From the NCBI GenBank assembly GCA_016872605.1, contig VGZI01000017.1:1-60414 (forward strand): a stretch of 60,414 nucleotides of DNA, given 5' to 3'. The position numbers and the translations under genes are program-made. This DNA is from Planctomycetota bacterium. Lineage in GTDB: Bacteria > Planctomycetota > Planctomycetia > Gemmatales > Gemmataceae. Shown piece after piece: positions 31,276 through 40,264 of the stretch (position 1 is its first letter; every line of letters starts with the position of its first letter). The notes under the pieces are model-generated. The model was given only the letters and a program-made list of their open reading frames with translations. It searched no databases and was not told where the DNA came from.

Positions 31276-32403
31276 ATGCATCGTACCCTTCTCGCCGTCT
31301 TGATCGGAGGAAGCTTGATGACCGCCAACGCCAGCGCCGAGGTCGATGGGCCCAAGCCGTTCGGCAAGACCGCTGACGGCACGGCGGTTGAATCGTACAC
31401 GCTTAAGAACAAAAACGGCGTCACCGTCAAGCTCATCACGCTCGGCGCCACCGTCACCGAGATCAACGTGCCGGACAAGGCGGGCAAATTCGCAAACGTC
31501 GCCTTCGGCTTCGACGACGTCGCCAGCTATCAATCCGAGCGCAACCAGTACTTCGGCTGCACGACGGGCCGAGTCGCCAATCGCATTGCCAAGGGCAAGT
31601 TCACGCTTGACGGCAAAGAGTATGCGCTGGCGATCAACAACGAGCCGAATCACCTGCATGGCGGCAAAAAGGGGCTCGACAAGGTCGTTTGGAAAGCGAA
31701 GGTGTTGATCGAGGACAAACGCGCACGCCGGCCGATCGGCGTTCGCTTCAGCTATGAAAGCCCCGACGGCGAGGAAGGGTATCCCGGCACGCTGCGCATT
31801 GATGTCACCTACATCCTCGGAGAAACCGGCAATCGCCTGGTCATCCATTATTCAGCGACCACGGACAAGACGACACCGGTTAATCTCACAAACCATACCT
31901 ACTTCAATCTTGCCGGCGCGGGAGCGGACACGGTGCTTGATCACGAGCTTATGATAAGCGCCGACGAGTATGTGCCGGTGGACAAGACGCTGATCCCCAC
32001 CGGGCTATTAGCGCCGGTGAAAGGCACGATCATGGACTTCACAAAGATGACGCGCATCGGCGAGCGCATCGAGAAACTTTACGACACCGGCGCCAAGGGG
32101 TACGATCACTGCTACGTTCTGAACAAGGGAGAAACGACGAGGCTGGCTGCCCGGCTGCGCGATCCAAAATCGGGGCGCGTCATGACGGTGACCACCGATC
32201 AACCCGGCGTCCAGCTATATACGGGAAATTTCCTATTCGGCCAAAAAGGGGCCGGCGGCAAGGAATACAAATTGCGCAGCGGAGTCTGCCTGGAGACCGG
32301 CGGACTGCCCGACGCCGTCAATCAGCCGAACTTCCCGTCGATCATCCTGCGCCCGGGGCAAACGTATCGGCACACCTGCATTTACGCGTTTTCGACCGAA
32401 TAA
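31276..32403 (+). CDS. galM: Aldose 1-epimerase, exported
   Basis: Mutarotase interconverts alpha and beta anomers of galactose and other aldoses. The 375-residue product has a signal peptide (MHRTLLAVLIGGSLMTANASA), then the galactose mutarotase fold: GCTTGRVANRIAKGKFTLDG, NEPNHLHGGKKGLDK with an active-site His, NLTNHTYFNLAG with the second His, DHCYVLN, and the catalytic glutamate in SGVCLETGGLPDAVNQPNFPS. All catalytic residues are there. The signal peptide implies action outside the cytoplasm, on sugars released there. Confidence 0.93.
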   Translation: MHRTLLAVLIGGSLMTANASAEVDGPKPFGKTADGTAVESYTLKNKNGVTVKLITLGATVTEINVPDKAGKFANVAFGFDDVASYQSERNQYFGCTTGRVANRIAKGKFTLDGKEYALAINNEPNHLHGGKKGLDKVVWKAKVLIEDKRARRPIGVRFSYESPDGEEGYPGTLRIDVTYILGETGNRLVIHYSATTDKTTPVNLTNHTYFNLAGAGADTVLDHELMISADEYVPVDKTLIPTGLLAPVKGTIMDFTKMTRIGERIEKLYDTGAKGYDHCYVLNKGETTRLAARLRDPKSGRVMTVTTDQPGVQLYTGNFLFGQKGAGGKEYKLRSGVCLETGGLPDAVNQPNFPSIILRPGQTYRHTCIYAFSTE

Positions 32404-32439
32404 TCACCTGCCGCTTGCGGCGTAGCAGAGACCCCTGCC

Positions 32440-32916
32440 GTGATCGACACGCCAACCATCTTGAAAACCGGGCATCAACTGACAGCCGTGATTCGGCTAA
32501 CGATCCAGCGTGACGCGATTCGCAACGTCATGGGCCCGGGCATTACCGAATTGATGGCGGTAGTCGTGTCGCAAGGCATCGGGCCGGCAGGCGCATGGTT
32601 CACGCACCATTTCCGCATTGAGCCGGACCTATTCGACTTCGAGATCGGCGTGCCGGTGACCTCCGAAGCGACCCCGATGGGCCGCGTGACGCCGAGCTAT
32701 CTGCCGGCCGTTACCGTCGCGAGAACCGTCTATCACGGTCCATACGAATGCCTCGCCGACGCCTGGGGCGAGTTCGACGCCTGGATCAAAGCGAATGGCC
32801 ATACGCCCGCAACCGACCTGTGGGAATGTTACGTCGCCGGCCCGGAAACAGGTTCCGATTCGACAAAATGGCGTACCGAACTGAATCGGCCGTTGGTGAT
32901 CTCGGGAACTCAGTGA
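32440..32916 (+). CDS. GyrI-like / AraC effector-binding-domain protein
   Basis: The 158-residue product starts with GTG (no closer ATG) and is a single SOUL/GyrI-like domain: strand-helix start (GHQLTAVIRLTIQRDAI), central DFEIGVPVTSEA, VARTVYHGPYECLADAWGEF and the typical ending DLWECYVAGPETGSD. In regulators this domain binds small hydrophobic ligands; as a stand-alone protein it may bind or hydrolyse a small molecule or inhibit gyrase. No DNA-binding part is present. Neighbours give no functional hint. Confidence 0.8.
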   Translation: MIDTPTILKTGHQLTAVIRLTIQRDAIRNVMGPGITELMAVVVSQGIGPAGAWFTHHFRIEPDLFDFEIGVPVTSEATPMGRVTPSYLPAVTVARTVYHGPYECLADAWGEFDAWIKANGHTPATDLWECYVAGPETGSDSTKWRTELNRPLVISGTQ

Positions 32917-32917
32917 T

Positions 32918-32978
32918 TCGTTAGCCGGACGCGCCAGCGACGGTCAGTATCGCCGTCGCTGGCGCGTCCGGCTAACGA
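32918..32978. repeat. Perfect 26-bp inverted repeat (TTAGCCGGACGCGCC type)
   Basis: Arms 32918-32943 and 32953-32978 are perfect reverse complements with a 9-base loop. The sequence differs from the GTTTAGC family but has the same size and position just after a stop codon. Confidence 0.9.
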
Positions 32979-33068
32979 GACGAGCTTTTCCGCGCAAGTT
33001 CTCGTTGGGGCATCGTTCCCATGGTACCTCCCCCAGCGAACTCGAAAATTGCGGAAGAGGAGATCACC

Positions 33069-33620
33069 ATGCGAGCTTTTCTCACGAGCGCCGTTCTGAC
33101 CATGACGGCTTTCGCGCTCCAAGCAACCCCGGCCAGCGCCCAAACGGTCGACGCGGCCGATCTCATCGATAGCTTTTACGTGCGTTACCTGGGCCGACAT
33201 GTCGATTCGGTCGGCCTGAGCGATCATCTGCGTGCGATTCGCGCCGGCGTGCCGATCCATGCCGTCGAAGCTGCCGTGCTGAGCAGTGCCGAGTACTATG
33301 CCCGCAATGGCAACACGCCGGAAGGCTATGTGGCCGCCCTGTATCGCGATGTGCTAGGCCGACGCGCCGGAGCGCACGAATTTGCGAGGCATGTCGATCA
33401 GGTGCTGTTTGACGGGCGCAATGCGGTTGCTCGTCGACTGCTCGCGGAGCGCGATCGACCGGTCGTGGTCGCATTCGCACCGCCGGTTGTGTTGACCCCG
33501 GCGCCGGCGGTCATCGTGCGTCCGGCTCCTACCGTTGTGGTCCCGTCGGTCGTCGTGCCGAGCTATCGCTACTACCCTGCCCCGCGTTCGGGCATCTCGA
33601 TTCGCATCGGCATCCGCTGA
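33069..33620 (+). CDS. Secreted DUF4214-like protein
   Basis: From ATG 33069, preceded by GAGGAG, the product has 183 residues: a signal peptide (FLTSAVLTMTAFALQATPASA), then two copies of a helical motif around YVRYLGRHVDSVGLSDHL and LYRDVLGRRAGAHEFARHV, which fit the DUF4214 repeat seen in surface and S-layer-associated proteins. A Pro/Val-rich tail and a Tyr/Arg-rich C terminus (YRYYPAPRSGISIRIGIR) follow. Role unknown; cell-surface location likely. Confidence 0.78.
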   Translation: MRAFLTSAVLTMTAFALQATPASAQTVDAADLIDSFYVRYLGRHVDSVGLSDHLRAIRAGVPIHAVEAAVLSSAEYYARNGNTPEGYVAALYRDVLGRRAGAHEFARHVDQVLFDGRNAVARRLLAERDRPVVVAFAPPVVLTPAPAVIVRPAPTVVVPSVVVPSYRYYPAPRSGISIRIGIR

Positions 33621-33705
33621 GAGAAGAATGGGAGATAGGGAGAGGGGGAGATAGGGTGAAAAATACGATCTCCCTATCTCCCCCTCTCCCTTTCTCCCCT
33701 TCTCG
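33621..33705. repeat. Purine/pyrimidine-rich inverted repeat between convergent genes
   Basis: GGGAGATAGGGAGAGGGGGA at 33630 mirrors CTCCCCCTCTCCC near 33678 with arms of about 36 bases; one strand of each arm is pure purine. It separates the DUF4214 gene from the convergent lipopolysaccharide block and could act as a terminator or form a triplex-prone structure. Confidence 0.8.
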
Positions 33706-33709
33706 CAAT

Positions 33710-34909
33710 TCACGCCGCCTGCTTCCGCTGTGCCGCTTCGACCAGGACGGTCATTAGTTGGCGATAATGCTGCTCGAAGGTCCACTGCGTCGCCGTCTTG
33801 CGAGCAGCCTGGGCAAAAGCCTGACGCCGGCCCGAATCGATCATCTGCGCCAAGCACCACGCGAGTTGCTGGTGATCGTGCGGATCGTTGATCACATATC
33901 CTTCTTGCAATGGTGGACTTGAGTGCATGAGTTCGCTCGCGCCGTTGTTCGACGACGTGATGATCGGCAACCCGCATGCCAACGCTTCGAGCACAACCAG
34001 CGAGCACGGATCGTAGAAGGTCGGATGCACGAGGAAGTCGGAAGCGAAATACGCCTGACGCATTTCGGCGCAATAGCCGACGAAGCGGACGACGTCGTCC
34101 AGCCCAAGGCTTTGCGCGAGCTGTTGATACGCCGACGCCGACGGATTGCCGACAATCATCAACCGAAACGGCGGACGGTTGTCGCTGAACTCCGGACGTG
34201 AAAACAATCGCTGCGTCGCGTAAAGCAGCGGCTCCAGGCCCTTCAGGTGATAATTCATGGCCGCGAACAGGCCGACGACTTCGTGCGGCGCGATGCCATG
34301 CTGTTCGCGCATCTGTGAGCGGCATTTCAGGCGATCTTGCTCTGGAAAACGTTGCGGATCGATGGAGCTGCGCACCACATGCAGTTGGCCGGGCGGAATG
34401 TTGTAGTAGCGCATGAAATGATCGCGCACCATGAAGCTGTTGACGACGATCGCCGGCGGCGTGTCGCCCAGGTATTGGCGGCGTTCCAGAAGCACGTACG
34501 ACCAATGCGCGAGGTCGAACCACTTCACCACGGATGCCAGACCGCGTAGGAGAGAACTGGAATGCTTCTTCAGGTTGTAATCGACGGACGCCGCGTGCAG
34601 GCCTCCTTGCGGATAGAGCACGTCGAGGCCCCATGTCTTGTCGAAGCCCATCGTGACATCGTGATGGCGTTCCGCCAGAGCGCCCAAGCAGTTTTGTCCG
34701 AACCGCCAGGGTTTGAGGAAGCGCGGCGCCCACGAGCCCGGGATTTCGTGAACGTGAATCTCGCGCGGCAACGCTTGCTCGTCCCATTGCGAGGCATAGA
34801 GGTGCACTTCATGGCGATCCGTAATGAGTCGGCGGGCAAGATCGGCGATGTACGTTTCGCATCCGCCACGCGCCGGCAGCACGCTCTCGTAGCAAAATGC
34901 GATGTTCAT
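33710..34909 (-). CDS. Glycosyltransferase family 4 (LPS core)
   Basis: GT4 enzymes transfer a sugar from a nucleotide donor with retention. The product from ATG 34909 has 399 residues: an N-terminal Rossmann part (MNIAFCYESVLPARGGCETY), VRSSIDPQRFP, a donor-site part VGLFAAMNYHLKGLEPLL, and DFLVHPTFYDPCSLVVLEALACGLPII with the E-x7-E type motif. It resembles WaaG-type LPS glucosyltransferases. It is the last gene of the minus-strand LPS block; an AACCACGG repeat separates it from the kinase gene upstream. Confidence 0.88.
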   Translation of the reverse strand: MNIAFCYESVLPARGGCETYIADLARRLITDRHEVHLYASQWDEQALPREIHVHEIPGSWAPRFLKPWRFGQNCLGALAERHHDVTMGFDKTWGLDVLYPQGGLHAASVDYNLKKHSSSLLRGLASVVKWFDLAHWSYVLLERRQYLGDTPPAIVVNSFMVRDHFMRYYNIPPGQLHVVRSSIDPQRFPEQDRLKCRSQMREQHGIAPHEVVGLFAAMNYHLKGLEPLLYATQRLFSRPEFSDNRPPFRLMIVGNPSASAYQQLAQSLGLDDVVRFVGYCAEMRQAYFASDFLVHPTFYDPCSLVVLEALACGLPIITSSNNGASELMHSSPPLQEGYVINDPHDHQQLAWCLAQMIDSGRRQAFAQAARKTATQWTFEQHYRQLMTVLVEAAQRKQAA

Positions 34910-34932
34910 GCGAACCCTCAATGCCAAGACTC

Positions 34933-35089
34933 AAACCACGGTTCACACCGATGGCACGGATAAGGAGAAAACCAGGCCTCTGCGTTGATCACAACCACAC
35001 CTATCAGGTCGGTTCAACTAATTCCTCACTTCAGCGTTAATGAGATTTCGAGAACTAATTATCAGTGTCATCCGTGAAATCCGTCGTTT
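34933..35089. repeat. AACCACGG...GATGGCACGGAT imperfect inverted repeat
   Basis: Arms at 34933-34961 and 35061-35089 have the CCACGG/CACGGAT pattern of the repeat better preserved at 40131-40256. It occupies the spacer between the GT4 gene and the kinase gene. Confidence 0.6.
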
Positions 35090-35093
35090 GAAT

Positions 35094-36011
35094 TTACGCC
35101 GCCTTGCGGGCGGCTTCCTTGTCGTTATGGTCGCGATAGCGTCGGCCACGCATCAGGATGATGCGACGCAGCCAGCGCCCCCAGCGCGTATGTCGATCCG
35201 GCCCAAGATACGCTCGCCAAAAGCGCAAGCGGTCGCGGGCGTCGATTCCTTCCACATCATCTGAAGAAAAAAGCAATTGACCGATGTCTTTCGTTTGCCA
35301 AAATGCACGCGTCCACGGATGATACGCCAGGCGATGAAAATCGATCATGAAGACACGGTTCGTCCACGTCGGCACACAGATAGTATCGGCACGAGCGATA
35401 AAAAAGTGGCACAGATAAAAATCTTTGTGGAAGCAGTAATTATCGTGCAATATTCGCGCCAAACGCGCCATCTCTCGCGCCAACCCGGCTTTCCAGGTGC
35501 GAAACGTGACGCTATCCAGTTGCCGAGACGCCAAGGGTATCGCTTCGTGCAGCGGCAACATGTCGGTGAGTTCTTCGACGGCCAGGAAACTCTGCAGCTT
35601 GCCCCAGGGACCCAGGTACTCGCCTGCCGCCACAACTGCCGGGACCGGCACGCCGTGCTCGCGCGCCCATTCGAGGTTGGCGCGCTCCTGCATGGCAGGC
35701 GACCAGTTGGCCGAGGGGAACAAAGTCGCCATCAATCCATGCCACCAGGGTAACTCGTAGTGCCGTTTCAAATAGACGACCAGTTGCTTGCCGTCGGCAT
35801 CGAGCGCCCAGCGCGCAGTGGATCGGCCCTGCTTGGCGTGAAAGTCGTCGGCGAGGTTGGCGTCCATGACTTGATCGGGCCAATCGTCGCCGACGAATGC
35901 GCTCCAGTCGGCACGCGCATAGAGTCGGCGCACGCCGCGGACCAGGCGTTGCCACCAGCTTCCCGGTTCCGGTTGCACAATTGATTCATCCGGTGGAATG
36001 GCGTTGCTCAT
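35094..36011 (-). CDS. Lipopolysaccharide kinase, WaaP/InaA type
   Basis: Kinases of this group phosphorylate heptose or Kdo of the LPS inner core. The ATG at 36011 overlaps the end of the preceding gene (36008), so coupling is likely; the product has 305 residues. Kinase features are a Lys in VVYLKRHYEL (about 80-88), LEWAREHGVPVPAVVAAGE, the catalytic loop NYCFHKDFYLCHFF (Asp after His-Lys) and the DFG-equivalent VFMIDFHRLA. It ends with a basic C terminus. Assignment to Kdo or heptose kinase cannot be made. Confidence 0.88.
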   Translation of the reverse strand: MSNAIPPDESIVQPEPGSWWQRLVRGVRRLYARADWSAFVGDDWPDQVMDANLADDFHAKQGRSTARWALDADGKQLVVYLKRHYELPWWHGLMATLFPSANWSPAMQERANLEWAREHGVPVPAVVAAGEYLGPWGKLQSFLAVEELTDMLPLHEAIPLASRQLDSVTFRTWKAGLAREMARLARILHDNYCFHKDFYLCHFFIARADTICVPTWTNRVFMIDFHRLAYHPWTRAFWQTKDIGQLLFSSDDVEGIDARDRLRFWRAYLGPDRHTRWGRWLRRIILMRGRRYRDHNDKEAARKAA

Positions 36012-37462
36012 GCGGCTGCCCGCCTTCCCGAGTCGAGAGCGTCGCCGATGGCTCTTTGGATCACGGATTCGCGGAGATAGCCCCGAAGCAGGCACTGCTC
36101 GTCGCTGCGACCGAGATGAAGATCCGATCGGTTGAGATCGACGGGGCCAAATTCCTGCCAGGGCGCGTCAGTGCGCAGCAGTGCCTCCGCGTTGACCAAC
36201 ACGACCTCGCCCGAAATGGCGTCGATGCCGAGCTGATGCTCCCAGCCGCTTTCGCCATACGAGGAGTAACCCGCATCGTGAAGTTGACGTAGGACCGCTC
36301 CCGCTTGCTCCAGCATGGCGGCTCGTAATCGAGGCGTCGCCTTGGCCAGCGCGTCGGTGTACGGAATGGCGACGATTCGCTGGATCACCAAGAACACGTC
36401 ATGCTCGCGTCGGCCCACAGCGATCAGCCGCGGCGCCCGGATGCCGAAACGTTGCAACCGAAACAGCGTATGCCCCAGTGTCGGAATCTCCCATGCTTCG
36501 TTTGACGCATCATGCACCGGTGCAAGCACCATTTGCCAAGCGTCTCGTTTCTCCTCATGGCACGGCATCCGCCCTTCGCGCATCCACGCGGGAAGGCGGC
36601 CCTGCATTCGGTCATGGTAGGAGCGGACTACGAGAAGCCTACCCGCGTCGAACACGACGAACTGCTGATCGTGGGCCGGCGTCGGCGGTTGGCCAACCTC
36701 GCGAATATTGCGATCCTGCTGCCTCGCCTCGGATTCGTCGGCGACTTGCTGGGCCAGCCAGCGAAGCGTTACTCGCTCCTCCACGATTGTGGCTTGCAAA
36801 TAGGCACGGAGCGCACGCAGCCGCCACCGATCGTCCGCCAATGCCGGATGCAGCGTTGCATCGAGTGCTGCCAGGTCGCGACAGCGCACCTCCCAGGAGA
36901 CGCTGGCCCGATGCCGGGAGCGTTGCCAATCGAGGATACTAACGCGAAATCCGTGACCTGCTTTCGCCACGAGAATGTGCTTGGCGAAAAGATCGGGATG
37001 ATCAAAACCGGCGTCATGCATTCGGGCAAGCTCGGCGCCAAGGTCCTCGGCTAGACGACGAACGCCTTCGGCGTTCAGGATCGGGAGAATCTCACGAAGG
37101 TCGGTCATGCTCGATTCGTCGCGCGTCAGCATGAAAGCGCGGTGGCCGTCCTCGCCCAGCGCGACGACTTCGGGGCAGCCGACGCCGGCCCGTCGCAACG
37201 CTTGCAGCGTCGCTGCCTCGCGCACGACCGTGGAGCACCAGCCGAAGCCGTGCCAGGCGTTGCGAAAAAGACTGCGCCAGGAGACGGCAAATTCCTTTTT
37301 CAGAAAAAACGTTCGGCCATTGGGCAAAGCGACCTGCTCGACCTGGCGCGTCCGGTGCCGATTGACGAGAATGCCGGTCCAATCGAGAAACGAAGCCGGA
37401 GAGTCCCAGCGTGGATCGCGGAACAACGTCTCGAAGCCCGGCATGATCTCAACCCACGCCAT
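36008..37462 (-). CDS. Two-domain LPS kinase-like protein
   Basis: The 484-residue product (ATG 37462, one base after the upstream stop) contains two kinase-like units. The first (about 40-230) has FFLKKEFAV, LQALRRAGVGCPEVVALGE, an HDAGFDHPDLFAKHILV catalytic loop and VSILDWQRS. The second (about 270-480) has LLVVRSYHDR, RLQRFGIRAPRLIAVG, LRQLHDAGYSSYGESGWEH and LVNAEALL, with the catalytic HxD and DFG positions replaced. So one active and one apparently inactive unit are fused. It lies between the GT9 gene and the WaaP-like gene in a tightly packed run. Confidence 0.8.
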   Translation of the reverse strand: MAWVEIMPGFETLFRDPRWDSPASFLDWTGILVNRHRTRQVEQVALPNGRTFFLKKEFAVSWRSLFRNAWHGFGWCSTVVREAATLQALRRAGVGCPEVVALGEDGHRAFMLTRDESSMTDLREILPILNAEGVRRLAEDLGAELARMHDAGFDHPDLFAKHILVAKAGHGFRVSILDWQRSRHRASVSWEVRCRDLAALDATLHPALADDRWRLRALRAYLQATIVEERVTLRWLAQQVADESEARQQDRNIREVGQPPTPAHDQQFVVFDAGRLLVVRSYHDRMQGRLPAWMREGRMPCHEEKRDAWQMVLAPVHDASNEAWEIPTLGHTLFRLQRFGIRAPRLIAVGRREHDVFLVIQRIVAIPYTDALAKATPRLRAAMLEQAGAVLRQLHDAGYSSYGESGWEHQLGIDAISGEVVLVNAEALLRTDAPWQEFGPVDLNRSDLHLGRSDEQCLLRGYLRESVIQRAIGDALDSGRRAAA

Positions 37463-37463
37463 G

Positions 37464-38510
37464 TTACGACGCCTTTTGATAAACACTCGGCAACAGCCGT
37501 TGAATCGCCGTCAGCACTTCCTCGGGCGTCAACAGCTTCATACACGCATGGTCCGTCGGACAAACGCGCAACTGGCACGGCCCGCACGACACTTGCTTTT
37601 GCAAGCAGATTTCCTTGTTGAAATAGGTCTGTGTCCATTCGATGAACGTCGGCCCGAAAAGCGATACGACCGGGCGATTAAACGCGGCCGCGAAGTGGCG
37701 CGGTCCACTGTCGGTAGTCACCAGTATCGTGCAGCGACGAACGAGCACCTTGGTCAGCCCCAACGACAACGGCTCGTCCGCCAGCGAATGCACGGTCGTT
37801 CGATTCGCGGTCCGGGCGATGGCACGCGACTGCTCTCGCTCGTTCGGCCCGCACAGCACGATCACCTTGGCGCTGCGCTGCTCCGCCAGAATCTGCGCCA
37901 GCTCCGCGAACGAATCGATGGGCCAAAACTTTGCCGCTCCGAATGCGGCCCCTGGATTCAGGCAGATCACTTCTTCGGATGCGCGAATGCGGTGCTTCTC
38001 GTAGTACGCGTCGGCCGCCGCTTCGTCCGCGGTAGTCGTGAACAGCTCCATGCGATGGCCCGGCGCCGGGCAGCCGACCGCTTCCGCGAGCCGATTGTAG
38101 TCGTTGATCACAGGCGTCGGCCTGAAGTTGCCGTTGACATCGCGCAAGGACTCAAGGCGATCCGAAAGCATCCAGCCGCGCCAATCGCGGTGAAATCCGA
38201 CGATGCGTTGGCAGCCGCCGAGCCAAGCCGTCAGCGCGGAGCGGAAAGAGTTGGGGAACAGGATGGCCAGGTCGATTTTTTCACCGCGCAAGTTCCACGC
38301 CGCAGCCGGCAGGCTGTGGCGCCACTCACCGTGGGGATCGAGAAACATTTCGCCGTCAAACCACGGTGCGCCTTCCAACACCCCCGAGACGTACGGACGA
38401 CACACCGCCACCAAGCGCGCAGCGGCAAAGTGCTGGCGGATCGCCCGAATCGCTGGCGTCGCCATCACCACATCGCCGACCCAGTTTGGCAGGAAGACTG
38501 CGATGTTCAT
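37464..38510 (-). CDS. waaF: ADP-heptose:LPS heptosyltransferase (GT9)
   Basis: GT9 enzymes add L-glycero-D-manno-heptose to the inner core. The 348-residue product has MNIAVFLPNWVGDVVMATPA, ICLNPGAAFGAAKFWP, a nucleotide-binding VIVLCGPNERE and VTTDSGPRHFAAAFNRPVVSLFGPT, the family's hallmark near the C terminus, then a Cys-rich end (CGPCQLRVCPTDHACM). Length and motif order match heptosyltransferase II. The neighbouring hldE makes the donor. Whether it is WaaF or WaaC type is not certain. Confidence 0.9.
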   Translation of the reverse strand: MNIAVFLPNWVGDVVMATPAIRAIRQHFAAARLVAVCRPYVSGVLEGAPWFDGEMFLDPHGEWRHSLPAAAWNLRGEKIDLAILFPNSFRSALTAWLGGCQRIVGFHRDWRGWMLSDRLESLRDVNGNFRPTPVINDYNRLAEAVGCPAPGHRMELFTTTADEAAADAYYEKHRIRASEEVICLNPGAAFGAAKFWPIDSFAELAQILAEQRSAKVIVLCGPNEREQSRAIARTANRTTVHSLADEPLSLGLTKVLVRRCTILVTTDSGPRHFAAAFNRPVVSLFGPTFIEWTQTYFNKEICLQKQVSCGPCQLRVCPTDHACMKLLTPEEVLTAIQRLLPSVYQKAS

Positions 38511-38517
38511 ATGTATT

Positions 38518-38622
38518 GGTGAGTGGTGAGTGGGACGGCGGACAGTTCACCGTGCGCGAAACCGGCAAGCGAGCTTCCATCTCGTATCCATTTGAATCAT
38601 TCGTCCCGACTCACCACTCACC
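38518..38622. repeat. GGTGAGTGGTGAGT inverted repeat
   Basis: GGTGAGTGGTGAGT (38518-38531) and ACTCACCACTCACC (38609-38622) are perfect 14-bp arms with further partial pairing next to them. It fills the spacer between hldE and the GT9 gene. Confidence 0.85.
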
Positions 38623-38624
38623 AC

Positions 38625-40106
38625 CTATGCCGCCCGCATACGGTCGATCAGGTTCGTCGTCGAGTGCCCGTGGTGCAGCGTCGCCAGGTGCACGCGGCCG
38701 CCGTACGATTCGACGTACGCGCCGCCGACGACATCCTCCTTGCTGTAATCGGCGCCCTTGACCAACACGTCTGGCCGAATCCGCTCGATCAGATGCATCG
38801 GCGTCAATTCGTCGAAGATCACCACGAAGTCGACCGCTTGCAAGCTTGCCAGAATCATCGACCGATCGGTCATCGCCTGTACAGGACGCGTCTTGCCCTT
38901 GAGAGCACGCACGCTGGCATCGCTATTGAGTCCAACGACTAGGAGATCGCCCTGAGCGCGAGCTTCCTGGAGATACTGCACGTGGCCGGCATGGAGCACA
39001 TCGAAGCAGCCATTCGTAAAGACGACGCGCTGCCCCAGCCGACGGCGATAATCGATTTCTTGAATAGCCGATTCGAGCGGCATGACCTTCGTCGGCGAGG
39101 CGGCGGCATGGTTCGGCTGCATCAGGTCGCGCAACATTTCCTCGCGCGTCACCGTGGCGACGCCGATCTTTTCGACTTCCAATCCGCCGGCGATATTGGC
39201 CAACTGAATCGCCTGTTCGTAATCCGCGCCGGCCGCCAGCGCCAGGCCGAGCACGCTCATGACCATGTCGCCGGCGCCGGTGATGTCGTACACATGGCGT
39301 GGCCGAGTCGGAAAATGCTTGGCGCGGCCGTCGCGATGCTTCAGCGCCATGCCGTCCTTGTCGAGCGTGATGATGGCCGCCTCGAGATCGAGCTTTTCTT
39401 GCAAACTGTTGGCCGACTCCCAGACGGCATTCATGTCGTTCAGCGTACGGCCCGTCGCCAGGCCCGCTTCGAGGCGATTGGGTGTGATGGCCGAGCAGCC
39501 GTGGTATTTGCGATAATCGTGTCCGCGAATCGGATCGGCGACGACCTTGATCCCCTTCGATCGGGCGGCACTGATGATCTCGCTCAAGAGGCCCGGCGTG
39601 CACACTCCCTTGTCGTAATCGCTGATCAGCACGATGTCGATTTTCTTGAGCTGGCTCTGGATTACCACCATGATCTGCTGGCGAATCGCGTCGCTAATCG
39701 ATTTGCGATCCTCGTAGTCGACGCGGATCATTTGCTGCGGATGCCGATGCTGGGCTCGGCCGACGTAACGTTCCTTCACCGTACTGGGCCGATCGATGTC
39801 CGTGACAACGGCTTCATGGTCGATGCAGAGGTCGGTGAGCATCTGGCGAATGCGTCCGCCGTCGTGGTCGTTGCCGACGATGCCGGCGAGCATGACTTTG
39901 GCGCCCAGGGCGCGCAACATGGTGGCAACGCTGGAGGCGCCGCCGAGCCGTTCCTCGCGGCGTTCGGCGCGCAGCAGAATGACCGGCGCCTCTTGGCTAA
40001 TGCGCTCGGCGTCGCCCCAAACGTAGCGGTCCAGCATGGCGTCGCCGACGACCAATACGCGCGGCGAACCGAGGTTGTGCACCAGATCGACCAATTCCTT
40101 CGACAT
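38625..40106 (-). CDS. hldE: Bifunctional heptose-7-phosphate kinase / heptose-1-phosphate adenylyltransferase
   Basis: HldE makes ADP-D-glycero-beta-D-manno-heptose for the LPS inner core by two reactions. From ATG 40106 (GGAGAGAG upstream) the product has 493 residues. The N-terminal PfkB-type kinase (about 10-330) shows GGASSVATMLRALGA, ISDYDKGVC, AITPNRLEAG and DITGAGDMVMS. The C-terminal nucleotidyltransferase (about 355-490) has VFTNGCFDVLHAGHVQYL, GLNSDASVRALKG and IFDELTPMHLIERIRPDV. A longer frame to 40175 translates the intergenic repeat and is rejected. Confidence 0.96.
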   Translation of the reverse strand: MSKELVDLVHNLGSPRVLVVGDAMLDRYVWGDAERISQEAPVILLRAERREERLGGASSVATMLRALGAKVMLAGIVGNDHDGGRIRQMLTDLCIDHEAVVTDIDRPSTVKERYVGRAQHRHPQQMIRVDYEDRKSISDAIRQQIMVVIQSQLKKIDIVLISDYDKGVCTPGLLSEIISAARSKGIKVVADPIRGHDYRKYHGCSAITPNRLEAGLATGRTLNDMNAVWESANSLQEKLDLEAAIITLDKDGMALKHRDGRAKHFPTRPRHVYDITGAGDMVMSVLGLALAAGADYEQAIQLANIAGGLEVEKIGVATVTREEMLRDLMQPNHAAASPTKVMPLESAIQEIDYRRRLGQRVVFTNGCFDVLHAGHVQYLQEARAQGDLLVVGLNSDASVRALKGKTRPVQAMTDRSMILASLQAVDFVVIFDELTPMHLIERIRPDVLVKGADYSKEDVVGGAYVESYGGRVHLATLHHGHSTTNLIDRMRAA

Positions 40107-40130
40107 TGCTCTCTCCGTTGATACGAAATC

Positions 40131-40256
40131 AACCACAGATGAACACAGATAAACACAGATGAGAGAGATTTGCATGTGAAAGTCTCCCCATCGCGTCGAA
40201 TTCGCTCACTGCACCTTGCCACTCCTATCTGTGTTCAGCTGTGTTCATCCGTGGTT
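40131..40256. repeat. AACCACAGATGAACACAGAT inverted repeat
   Basis: Arms of 30 bases at 40131-40160 and 40227-40256 pair with few mismatches; inside each arm a GAACACAGAT unit is itself repeated. This repeat type is widespread in spacers of planctomycetes and related phyla. Related copies are at 34933-35089 and 42491-42604. Confidence 0.85.
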
Positions 40257-40264
40257 CAATTGGT

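Noticed and set aside
40107-40175. Longer start for hldE
   Set aside because: The added residues translate the CACAGAT repeat and the ribosome-binding site belongs to 40106.
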